Positions 25,373 to 36,577 of a stretch of DNA of 64,000 bases are shown here, piece after piece. The notes under the pieces are model-generated. The model made no database searches. It was given only the letters and a program-made list of their open reading frames with translations, and was not told the origin of the DNA. The position numbers and the translations under genes are program-made. Positions within the stretch are counted from its first letter, which is position 1. Every line of letters starts with the position of its first letter. The stretch is from positions 10,419,816 through 10,483,815 of the forward strand of contig VZSR01003807.1 in the NCBI GenBank assembly GCA_013398615.1. Reading direction: 5' to 3'. Source of the DNA: Brachypodius melanocephalos (taxonomy: Eukaryota > Chordata > Aves > Passeriformes > Pycnonotidae).

Positions 25373-27542
25373 GTCATGTAAATTAGATTCTAATAATGGC
25401 ATAAGGCCATTTTGTCCATTTTCTGTCGAGATTATAACCTACAGCATATTATGCAATTCAGATTGTTAAAAAAATGAAATTTCTCCTATTTCCCTGGAAA
25501 ATTATTAATTCCAGATTTCAATTATGATTGCAGACGTGCACCTTGAGGTTCAAAAACATTTCTTAATTTGCTTTCCTTTAACCATTTTTTTCCCATAGAT
25601 GGTTAAATGCTTTGTTTCACTCAGCGAAATTCTCTTGTTGGTTGTGTGGGTCACTGTGTTGGAGGCCTATTTAAAGTAGAACAAATGTTCTAGGACACAG
25701 TGATACTGCTAGTGGAATGGGAATTTTTGCTTATTAGATCATGTTTTATTTCTTAAATGCTCTACTGCCACAATCTAAATCCTCTTATGCAATCTTAGAT
25801 TTGTAAAGGAGCACTTGTAGGAGGATGAGAGTTACTTTGGCATGACATCAAACACTCTGCAAAGTAAATTCTGGCCAGGCACTTCAGCTAAATACTTGGT
25901 AGTTTTAGGCACTGGGTCTGCACATTCTGTTTTGGGTCATGGGCCTTTATCTTCCAAGGACATTCCAGGTTCAGTACTTTCCATGGCCTCTTTTGCTTGC
26001 TGTCTAGGCAAAAAGACTTTCCAGCTGATAGAAATGGGAAGTTAGAGCTGCAGCTCTTTAAGACTAGCTGGTATCTAAAGGTTCCCAGGAAAATTTCCCT
26101 GAAGATTTACCCTGTCATGGATCTGGCTTACAGCTCATTGCTTCTTTGACACTTGATGGTGAAAACAGTCAAACCTACAAGCTTTGCAGAGCCCACCTGC
26201 ATTTTAGTTAGTTAAAAGAAAAATCCAGAAAGAAAAACAACTGTGCAATACAGAGGAAACCATCAGATTTCTTAACATACTTAAATATTTTGGGTCATTT
26301 AGGAGCCCAGGAATTTCAGTGTAGTGTATATCTTCATCTATTTTGACTAGTTTTTTCTGAATAGAAATTTCCTTCTTTCCTCTTACATTTCCTTCCTTTA
26401 TTGCCAACTTCCCATTTTCTCACATGCTGACAGTTGAAAAGTCTCCATCTGCCAGAAAAACCTTTCTGAATACTTCCATCCTGCTCAAACATCTCTCTCT
26501 TTTTAGCTGCTTAGGCATTTCCAGCATAGGGTTTAACTTTTCCTAAAGTGAACACTTGATGGTTGATCTGATGCATCTCAGAGTGACTTCACCCCTCCTC
26601 TCAGTTACAGACAGAACCCAGGATGACTAGCTCAGATGCAGGTATCTTCATGACAGCTGCCTAAATTTGTGTAGTAGAACTGTGCACCAGGGCTGAGTGT
26701 TGGTCAGCTGAAATATGTCTGCAAACTTTTCTCACTCCTCGCAGATTTTTGCTGGTATCAAAGGCAGTGACCAAATTGCCTGTATTTGGGAAGATCTGCA
26801 AATAAATAGGTCCTTTCTGGAAGTGCTACAGACTAGTATGGGAAATGCAGGGGTGAGGATGGTGCACGCTTACTACCTCCAAGTGTGCGCAGTCTTCCTC
26901 TTAGTGCAGTTAGCTGACCTTTCAGGAGCACTGGATTGGCATGGAGCCTAGAAAAAGCCTCAAGCCTGAATGAAAATTTTGCCTGAAAGTACAGAAAAGC
27001 ACAGTGCAACATAAAGTATATTGTATTAGATGTATGTGGGAGGTCTGCATAGAAATTCCACCAATAAAACAGAAGAAAACAATTTAACACCAGAGTTAAC
27101 GTTCAAAGCAACTAAAATAAAATTCAAGATCCAAAATGCCCTGCTGAAGATTATTTTCAGTTTACAGGGGTTTACACTTCTGAAAAATACTTTAATTGCC
27201 TGCTTCTACCCACAAAGCCCATCAGCTTTGTAACCCAGCCTTCCACATGAGAGGAATAAAGAGAGCACTTATTAAAGAGCACTTAGCAGTGTTCAGCCAA
27301 TCAGCTCATTCAAGCAGCTAACACTCCCAGCCCTGTAATTTCGTGCCAAAATTGTCCTCCACAAACACTGAAATATATGTTGAACTGCCCCTTATGGTGT
27401 GGCTGAGATGATACCTGAATTGCTACCAAGACTCACAATACAAGCTATCACATCTGGTCTTTGAACATATATGGTTAGAGAGTCTCAGGAACACTGTGGT
27501 TGAAAAAAATGATGGGACCACACTGTGAAGTTGATCTTTCAA
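25373..27542. other. Unique noncoding DNA up to the assembly gap
   Basis: No gene is recognised. The open frames here (67-85 codons) occur on both strands without domains. The segment 27220-27320 is non-repetitive and might be regulatory, but nothing decisive is visible. The final 20 bases run directly into the unknown-base gap. Confidence 0.5.
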
Positions 27543-27762
27543 NNNNNNNNNNNNNNNNNNNNNNNNNNNNNNNNNNNNNNNNNNNNNNNNNNNNNNNNNN
27601 NNNNNNNNNNNNNNNNNNNNNNNNNNNNNNNNNNNNNNNNNNNNNNNNNNNNNNNNNNNNNNNNNNNNNNNNNNNNNNNNNNNNNNNNNNNNNNNNNNNN
27701 NNNNNNNNNNNNNNNNNNNNNNNNNNNNNNNNNNNNNNNNNNNNNNNNNNNNNNNNNNNNNN
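27543..27762. other. Assembly gap (220 unknown bases)
   Basis: An unbroken run of N separates two AT-rich flanks. Open frames called across it are artefacts. Whether the size is measured or estimated cannot be told from the sequence. Confidence 1.
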
Positions 27763-30700
27763 TTCTTTTACAGAGGAATCATTATAGTCTATTTCTTTAA
27801 TAAATACACTATAAACTTTTACACTGCCATTCAATAAATTTACATTACACTCAAAAGTATATACTGCTGATTCAAAGAGGAGCAGTAACCTAGTTCTGTA
27901 CTTCAATGCTCCTTTTGAAAGGTGGTACCTTCTTCATGTTGTATTTGATAGTTTCTTCTACATAAAACCTGATTAGTTTAATTTGTATTTTAATAAGTAA
28001 TTTACTATATAGTAAGCATAGTCTTTAAGAAATAGTGTTGTCCACCACAAGGGGAAGGTGCCCACATATTTTCCTGGTGCTTTTTTGGGATGTATTTAGA
28101 TTCTAGCTCCGCCTACTCTTCATCTATTTTGAATGTGTTTTGAATTAGTCACATGATCTGACACTCAAGGCTTTCCACCGGCTTGCAAATTCTCTTTGCA
28201 TCTGAGAGTGTGTGGGAGCTCAGGAACAGATGCAAAGGTCTAAATATATATGTTTAAGTACCATGTTGACTTCTATAATATATGTTAGGCAACTTTTATA
28301 ACTAGCCAATTAAATCTTGGAACAAGTGATAAGCTTTGAAAGGAAAACAATAAGAAAAGCTTTTATAGTAGTAAACTGCAACTGTACTGTTTCTTCTTCC
28401 TCTTCTTTCTGAATATAATATTTGATTTCTCAGAGATACTGATAGGACTCTATGAGACTCAACAGATTGTCTTAACATCAATAATTTTGTTTCTGGTTTT
28501 GTTTCACCCACAGAGTTTTGCTTTCATGTTAAATTGAAGACTACTAGGTTCTTAAAATGGAATCAGACTGACAACAGTATTTTTGTTATGTTTAGTTACA
28601 AGAATAATTTTAAACTGTACAATTTGAATGGTTTCCATAACTTGAATCAAGTTTGCTCAAAACACAGCTTGATATTCTTGAAATTTTGCTGAAGTTTATT
28701 GAAGTTTATTGATCTTCTATGGAGAACCTCTAAGTATGTCAAACTGCTCAATTTATTCTCCTAGAAGAGTATAATTAGAGCTAAAAACACAACACATTTT
28801 TAGCATTAAAAAAATTTCAGATACCTCAGTGTCTGGTCCTTCCTTCATCACAGAGTATTGTCATTTAAAATGTCTCATTACAGTATTCATTTTCAATGAG
28901 AAATAATAACACCGATTTAGACAATGTAATTGCATTCATAGCCTTAACACTTTCTTATTTTAATAATTTTGTTATCAAACATCTAGTATATAGTGTATTT
29001 TGCATGAGTTTACTTGCTTAGTTAGTTGATTACCATTCAGTGGAATGTAATTCCTTAATGGGCAGGAAACAGTAGAAAAATATTTATATGCACCACAGAA
29101 TATGCAGGCAATACTGAAATTCCCTACATTTTTAAAGTGTGGCTGTCTAGAACATCTGCTTACTAATCTAAACATTATCCTACACATCTGGATTGACTGG
29201 CTGTGTATTTGAGTCCACAGTGCATTACCTACATAAAATCATGACAGTTACCACTTGTCAGGAATCTAACAGAAACAGAAAAGTGGATGAATGATTTTTT
29301 TATTGATCTTCAAAATGGGGATTGAGGCATTTTTCAGGGAAAATGATGGAAGCTCCTCTTGCTACTACTCTAAATTTACAGCTGATGAACACAGGAATTA
29401 ATTCCCGTAGACAATTATTCTGTCATTTTTTACAAGCATCAAGTTGACACAGAATGAAATAATGGTATTAAAAATTACCCTTTTTTATTCTTGGACCAAA
29501 TTTATAGCCTACCTATGAATATTCTGCATTTCTGCTTCTGTGTAGACCTGTCACTCTATTCCATATTTTGGGGGAGACACAGATTGACAACAAACATACA
29601 ACCAGTGGGAATATTTTGTTTGTATAAGCAAATGGTTGTCAACAGCTTCTGTTTAATTTCAAAATCTCAGCAAAATTTGGGTATCTCAGGTCTTTGATTA
29701 TGCAAAAACTCTCCCTAATGAAAACTTCACTCCTGGGCAGAAAATGTTGTAAGAGAAAACTTCAAATGAAGATGAGGCCGTGGCTATGGGGCCCAAAGAA
29801 TTGACATGTGATGTACAGGACCAATAACTGAGTACAGGGATGTAATTAAAAAATCCCAGTCAAGTCTGCATCTGGAGGTATCTTGCTGTATCCTTGCTAT
29901 GATTCATCTCTCTCTCTATAGGTGAAACACAAGCTGATGTGGCAAAGTGCCACGTGAAACAGAAATTAGCCATTATAGAAACTAGAGATTGATTATAGGT
30001 TCAAATTAAAATATTTCTGATGGAAAGACAGTTCTTCAATACAAATGTAAATGCACTCAATATTTCTGAGTGAGATGAAATCATGAGCAATGTTTTCATC
30101 CCAGAGTTTGACACAAGCTTTCCTTAAGAATAAAGAAATTGCTTGGTGTTTACTGTGAATTCAGGTTTAATGAGTCATGTATTATATCAAACATTGAATT
30201 ATCCAAACAAATCTACATTTTAGAAAAAGACTCACAAACACAGATACAACTACATTTGCTGCTGATGTATTAGGGCCTATCAGCTTATTGTCTTTAGAAG
30301 AACAATAGTATGTTGCTCTTTTGTAAACCAAGCTAATTAGAAGTGTTATCAACTCCGTTTTTCACACATAAATTAGTGAGAATTTAAAATCTGTCTTAAA
30401 TATGGTGTACACACATGTTCCTGGGTGTAATTTAGGCCATGATTATTTCCAGAGCTGGCAAAAGCTAGAAGAAACATACTGTGAACATTCATTTGCAATT
30501 TTAAATGAATTTTAATGACTTTGTAGATATAACTATTTTATTCACTTTCCATCAATATCCATTCTGACAAACAAGTTTCCTGCAAGATTTCTTTCTGGAG
30601 CACAGGGTTTTATATGAAAAATACAGACTGTTAGCTACAAACAGATTTTAAATTGGTAATCAAGGAGAAAAATGAATATTCTAAGAGTCACAGTCCTCCA

Positions 30701-31089
30701 ATCAGGAAACAAAAAAATCACCATGTGATTATTTCTTCAACCAAAATAGCTTGGATTATGAATTTCAGTACTTCACAATGAACTATGGATGAGCTGCAGA
30801 CCAAGAATTATAGAAATTAGTTGGCAAATCATTTCAAATAACAAATAAATTAGAGTGAATCATGATGCATTTGTGAAAATGTCACAATTACTATGCTAAT
30901 AAGTTTAAATTTACATAGTGCCTTTCATCGGAATGGATCCTAATGATGTATAATCTCAACATCCGGAGGAGGCATGATGTTACAAAGGCTGAGAAAAAAA
31001 TGTCTAATATTACTTTGTTAATACACAGAAAATGATACTTTATTTTTCAAGCTGTATTAATGCATTTATTTGCCATCAATAAAATAATC
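27763..31089. other. Unique AT-rich noncoding DNA
   Basis: No gene is recognised; no open frame exceeds 70 codons. A tiny tandem duplication (TGAAGTTTAT twice) occurs near 28690. A pair of CACGTG-like motifs is not present. The stretch is very AT-rich, especially 28550-29000 and 30480-31080, with no interspersed repeat that I can name. Confidence 0.55.
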
Positions 31090-31540
31090 AACTGCTTTTT
31101 TTTCTTTTTTCTGTACTCCTCATTTCTTTCTTAATGTGAGATTTTTTTAGCATTTAATTTTCTTTTACTTCCCTGTTTTTAACATTATTTTTTCTTTCAT
31201 TTTTCTGTTATTTTTGGGGTTTTTTTTCCTGCTAGTGTTTTCTTTACTTATTTTCCTATACCCATATTTTTTGGTATTTGCTTTTTGCTTTTCTCCCATC
31301 TGTCACAGATATTGTTCTACAAGATGCATTTTTCTTACTATAGGCTTTTTGCACTCCAAGCTAGAAAGCAGAAGTACCCCTTTTCCTCCTCCTCCTCCTT
31401 TCACACTGCTGTTTTACTGTCTCTAAGTAATTTAACTGATTTTTTCTTTGTGTCTTTTCCATCATTCCCACTATTTTACACCCTTAGAATATTGTCTTCT
31501 CCTGCCTTGAAAATCCCTTCCCTCTGCACGCACAGTCATC
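31090..31540 (+). repeat. Pyrimidine-biased low-complexity stretch
   Basis: For about 450 bases the plus strand is dominated by T and C, with T-runs of 6-8 bases and a (TCC)5 block near 31385-31399. The bias removes stop codons from some frames and accounts for the overlapping 70- and 98-codon plus frames (31214-31426, 31285-31581), which are hydrophobic or serine/proline-rich chance products. Confidence 0.7.
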
Positions 31541-34129
31541 CAAATGTCATTATCCTTGCTCATGATGCATCAAAAATGTAAGCTATATGCAAGAACTATA
31601 TATGCCTAAATAGCATATGTTTTACATATTGAACTTATGTGAGATCATATATTGATTCATAAGAGTGGTTCCCTTTAATTACAGTCCACACACAGACCAT
31701 ATGTTATATATAAAAAAAACATATGCCAGACTATCTGTGTGTATGAAGCACTCAGGTTTTTCCCACATGGGCAGGTCCTGGAGCTATCCTGATCTCCCAA
31801 AGCAGAGTTGGTATTATTTTGGTTTGCCTGCTCAGTCTTCCAAGCCTCAGAGGATTCCCACTGACATGTGTCCCCATGTGCCTCTGAGGTTTGTCACTTC
31901 TTGCATGTTTGTTGCCTTCCTTGCTCCATGCTGGTATGAATTCCAGGGGTTTGTTATTTCTTTTTTTTTCCCCAATCAGAAGTGCTTTTGATAATTTGAT
32001 TTACAGAATACCTATTTCAAAGCTTGTTCATGGATCTTTCTTTACCTTATTCTTTCTCTACAGCTGAGAAATATGCTGCTAGCTCTGCAGCTCCCTGCCC
32101 TCTCAGAAAACTGCCATTTCCCAAATGTCATTTTTCAGCTACAGTGGCAAGGGAGCCCAGTGACTCCTTCCATTCACAACATCACAAAAATATCTTCTCC
32201 TAATAATTAGGCAACTGCAATCATGTGTAGAGATAGATCGATGCTTGATAAAGACATATTGTGATAAAGATATTTTGTGTCAGGATGTGGTCATAGCTGC
32301 TCATATTCCTTGTGACTGCAGTAAAGTCACAAGGAATACTGATTTCCATTTTCCTTTAGACAGGTTTTTATTTCTATGGGTTTTTTGGAGGGAGATTTTT
32401 TTTTCCACTAAATTGGAAAAGTAAGTCATGCAGGACACAATAAAATAAAGGCTGAAGTGTTGTGTAATGACTACAAGTTGCATGACAAGTATTAGAGCTA
32501 GGACAGAACATGGTATGTCCATAGATGCAGGACACGTGAGGCCAAGAAATTAATTGGTGTAATGCTTAGTCATTAGAAAAGGAAAATAACTTGCAAACAA
32601 GGAATCTTAATGGATGGAAATTAAAAGGAGCAGTTATAAGGAGAAAATATTTGCAGTTAATGTGAAATTTTGACTATGCAACACTATTGGCTCATAAGAA
32701 ACACTGCCTGTTAAAATACTTTAGTAGAAGCTGAAGAAAGCTATACAGTAAGAGGTGTCAGGCTACCAAAAGCAAGTGAATGACCCTGAGAGGGTCATTA
32801 TTTTATGTGCTTTTCATAAATTTTGTTGACTGCAACATTGTGCCAAAAAACGCAGAACAAGACATGGATGAAAATGTTTGTAGAAGACAGTCCACCATAA
32901 CTTTGTCATCTCATGAGTGTTCATTGAAGTTGCAGGTTCATTCAAATGTTAGGTTAAAAGTCATTAGTCATGTGTTTTTAAGTGCTTGGCAGGACCAAGT
33001 AATCAATTCTGCAAGTCTTTCCCTAATGTGCATGCGTGTTCAGCTGGTGCCATAGTCATATTAAAACAAGAATTCTGATATTCACAAAAACATGCTCTGC
33101 TTCCCAATGTCTGAAGAGGCAGCCTAAGCCTACATGCCGTGCCTGAAAGGTGGGAAAAATTATGAAGGAAAGGTTTGCTTAATTAATAAAGGTTTCTCCA
33201 TTATTTGTTGAATTTTTTTTTTCAGATATTGATTTTAGGTTCTGTTATTCCTCGCAAATAGTTTGGGATGAAAGTTTTCTGATGTTGAGATGGACTGGGG
33301 AAATTGGTGATTTAGGTGTCAAATGAAGGATGTAGTCACTGTCCTGCATAACATAAAGAACAGTGAGTCATGTGGCCAAGATTTTGTGTGTAACTCAAGA
33401 CAGGAAAATTGTTTGCCATTCTTGATAATGCCTCCTATGATACTAGACCCCTCAGAAATAAAATAGTCATTGAAAAGAATTTTTTTTTTATTTGTCATTC
33501 ATTTTGATTTTGGATTTAAGCCAGGCAGCTGTTAATATGCCCCTGAGTATATGGAATGCTTTTCCCTAGCAAATAATATTGGCTTATATGAGAGGATAAG
33601 TGGACCCAAAAGGTATTTTATATTATATTGAGAGCCCAATAAGTCAAAAGTAAATATTTAATACATGACACAGAATGTCACACTCCAGGATTATGGAGTA
33701 ACACAAACATTGTGCTGAATACAGACAGACTAGATTATAATCCTATTAGAAGTTTTGTACCATACAAATAAATGCTGTATTATTTCTTTAAGAAATTATT
33801 TACTGTGTTCCCATGAGTTAACATACATTTCATGATTGTAGTGATGATAACATCCATGTTTTATGTCCAAAATGGTAATTGATGCTAATGAATTATGATG
33901 GGGAGGGTGATTTATTATATTACTATAAATGTGTGTCACTTGCCATATTTTTTCGATAAAAGTAATTCTTTAGTAGCAAACCTTTCCCAAGAAGAATTGC
34001 TAGCTAGTGACACTTAGGTTAGAGTCCTAGGGATCTCAGAAGCTGATACAAGGTAGAGTTTGTGGTGAAAATCATCCATGCTTTGCAGTGAAAACAAACA
34101 ATATGCTAACTGTTCTTTATCATACAACA
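31541..34129. other. Unique noncoding DNA with one strong hairpin
   Basis: No gene is recognised. A 108-codon plus frame (31665-31991) has no domain. The main feature is the perfect inverted repeat at 32304-32338, listed separately. A 91-codon plus frame at 32780-33055 also lacks any recognisable family. Confidence 0.5.
32304..32338. repeat. Perfect 14-bp inverted repeat (hairpin) with a 7-base loop
   Basis: The left arm TATTCCTTGTGACT (32304-32317) is the exact reverse complement of the right arm AGTCACAAGGAATA (32325-32338), with GCAGTAA between them. A perfect 14-bp stem this close together is not expected by chance in 64 kb. No T-tract directly follows that would make a terminator, which would not apply to a nuclear genome in any case. 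At 35 bases it is too short for a typical microRNA precursor. It might be a mirrored protein-binding site, a fossil of a palindromic element or a template-switch product. Confidence 0.95.
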
Positions 34130-34220
34130 GTAAGTTGTAAACCCTATTGACGCTATCCTGTATAACGACGAGGTGAATAAAGTTCATTCTTGAGAAACTG
34201 GGTGGTGGTGTGTCTTCTGA
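34130..34220 (+). mobile_element. Possible 3' part of an endogenous retrovirus LTR
   Basis: A short CpG-containing segment (GACGC, AACGACGAGG) is followed by GGTGAATAAAGTTCATTCTTG, with AATAAA at 34176-34181, and a GT-rich stretch (GGGTGGTGGTGTGT) just after. This order, polyadenylation signal then GT-rich downstream element in CpG-bearing sequence, resembles the R/U5 part of an avian LTR. I cannot locate the LTR start, a TATA box or a target-site duplication, and no retroviral coding sequence is visible. It could also be an ordinary gene polyadenylation site. Confidence 0.27.
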
Positions 34221-35312
34221 AAAAACAAATAAAAGTCTTAGTGCTGGATATAGTCTCAGTTTATCCTGCTTTTAATATGGAATCTTTCCTATCAGATGAA
34301 CTTTGAACTCTCAGGAGTCACTGGGGACAGAGCCGAATTATATTTTGTGTTCTTGGGAAAGCTGTTTTCTTCCCACGACATTGGAACATGTAAGTAAAAT
34401 AGATTTGTTCTATATTTTGGTTTTTGTTTCACAGTTCTAGCATTAGTCTTGTGTGGAAGGCAACTGCTTGCAAGAACAGTTACCATGACATGATGCTGTA
34501 GTAATCTCTGGGTATTCTCATCCTATCTGTTTTTTAATATTACTGCTGCCTCCAGGTCCTGTACAAAGTTGATCCAGGCAGTTCAGCAGTTCTCTCAAGA
34601 GGCAGCTTTTCCCTGATGATGCAGCCCAGTGAGCTCACCAGTACCTGGGGAGAGTATCTCACTCCTGGGATGGGAAGTTTGTTGTAGATGTTAGAGCAGA
34701 TTTCTTCTAAGCTATACTGGGGAGGACAGCTGCGATGAGAAATAGCTGTTCTGGTCCAATGGAGAGAGGGTACACTGTGTTGCAAAAAGAAGACATGTAG
34801 GGCTCTGGTGATGCTCATATCTTCACAGGAATGCAGAAAACTGAAGGTAAGTGGAATGGCTAAAGACACTCCACAGTCAGTAAGAGCAGTATTTTCTAAA
34901 GCATGTGTAGCTACCGATAGGTATAGGCAGTCCTACCTGAGAACTTAATGGGATTTTGGTATCCAGGGGTATTTTCACAGATGGGTGTTGGCTGTGACCC
35001 ATTTGTCTATGCATATAGGTCTCAATTTTGATTGTCCAAATGACATGAGTCAGAATTGGAAGAGATTCAGTTGATATAAATGTCATATAGGTGAACTATC
35101 CATACACTCTTTCCTTTCTAAAGGCTGTTGACATAAAGTTAGAAGCCAACAGTTTAGTTCCTTATTTCAAAAGACAGAGGGTAGCAGTTTGGTGCCAAAG
35201 GTCTGAGGTACAGTGCCTGGTGATGATGAATGTTTGGTATCAATTAAAAAAAAAAAGCGCAAAAGTTTTCAGTCACACAATCAATCTCCTTCTGCCTCCT
35301 AGTAAAATGTGG
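34221..35312. other. Noncoding DNA with minus-strand open frames of unknown status
   Basis: On the minus strand lie a 109-codon frame (34540-34869) and a 69-codon frame (34877-35086). The latter contains a CTCAG|GTAGGA donor-like site (GT at 34936-34935). Neither shows a domain or known family, and no convincing acceptor precedes them. They are probably chance frames, though the stretch is a little less AT-rich than its surroundings. Confidence 0.35.
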
Positions 35313-35360
35313 TGGCCAGATTTTCAAAATCTGCTTGGTTCTTTTGATAATCAGGCAACA
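35313..35360. repeat. Possible ancient amniote dispersed repeat
   Basis: GGCCAGATTTTCAAAATCTG (35313-35332) followed about 10 bases on by TTTTGATAATCAGGCAACAA resembles the GGCCAGATTTTCAAAAG...GATTTTCAG pattern of an old amniote interspersed repeat. The match is short and the family is not certain. Confidence 0.35.
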
Positions 35361-36516
35361 AACACCAAAGAAAATATTTCAAGGGCTTGTGTAAGCAAAA
35401 GTAACCATTTAAACATTGTCGAAATTCCAGACTGGTAGAATAAGTCTAAATGGTCACTTTGTTGTCAATGTACTGCAAAAAGAATCTATAATGATAAAAA
35501 TGCAAGAAAATTGCTTCCTTCTGCTAAATTTATTTTAGACCAAGAGTGAGTTTAATTTCAAGATGTTGTCACATCCTTGTTGGAGATGGTTGTTTGTTGA
35601 CAATGAAACTTGTTTCCTACTTCTTAATGGGAACCAGAACATTATCTGTGCACATTAAACCCAAAACTAAAATAAACAAACTACTGAGCTAACTAAGGCC
35701 TTTGCACTATTGTTGCTGAGGCTTGGTTTAATATTATTTTTTCCTCCTTTTACCTACTTCTTTTTGCTGATTCAGTTGAAGCAGAGCTCTTGATCAGCCA
35801 GGTTTGTGGAAAGAGGCATTATTTTCTGTGGGAGCAAGTCATAACATTGAAAATACAGAAATGTCTGAGCACATAAGCTCTTATTTTGCCCTTCAATTAG
35901 GCATTTTCAAGGACTAAATGCATAAGGACTTCCCTTAGATTAATTTCCTGTTTTTCTGTGGCAGTGTTTTTGTCTGATTCTTCTCTCTACTAAACCACTT
36001 TTGAAACCTCGGTGCTAAGCAGTACCATCTCTCTACAGCATCTTGCCAGCCAGCCTCCTTGGCACACCCCTAGGTAGGAGCAAATCCTAGGCTGATCAGG
36101 TGGGAAGGTTTCTGATCTGGTTACTTATCTGGGGGACCTATTCCTGTGAATGAGAAGCCTGCAAACAACCACCAAACTAGTGAATTTGCAGAACGTTTGT
36201 ACTTGGAATGAGATTTCTGTCATGTCATTCTTAAATGCTGAAAAGAAAAAAATAATCGAACTGCACAGCAAACCCAGTGGTTTCATTTTCGTGGTAAGAA
36301 CTGTAAAAGTATTTAACACACTAAGAGTGGGAGGTAATATAACAAGACATATCAGCTGGCATATAATGAGCCAGCTATTCCTATTTTTAAATTTTTTTTT
36401 CTTTTACTTTCAATAGTGTTATATCCATCTGTCCTGACAAAAATCTGATGAGAATTTTTCCTGCTTAAGTTCATGTCTTAGTCTCCAAGAGAAAACCTGA
36501 ACAGCTAGGTTGTTGT
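35361..36516. other. Unique noncoding DNA
   Basis: Nothing recognisable as a gene or interspersed repeat is visible. Two antiparallel frames at 36125-36416 (64 and 88 codons) look like chance. Confidence 0.5.
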
Positions 36517-36577
36517 TCTTTTTCTTTTTCTTTTCTTTTTCTTTTCTTTTTCTTTTCTTTTTCTTTTATTTTTTTTG
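36517..36577 (+). repeat. (TTTTC)n / (TTTTTC)n microsatellite
   Basis: About 60 bases alternate CTTTT and CTTTTT units in a regular 11-base pattern (CTTTTTCTTTT repeated), ending in a T-run. It is a polypyrimidine tract on the plus strand, and the phenylalanine-rich frame over it is an artefact. Confidence 0.97.

Noticed and set aside
27475..27906. 143-codon frame across the gap
   Set aside because: Most of its length is unknown bases, so openness is an artefact.
34540..35086. Two minus-strand frames as neighbouring exons of one gene
   Set aside because: A donor-like site exists after the first, but I could not find a fitting acceptor for either, and no family is recognised.
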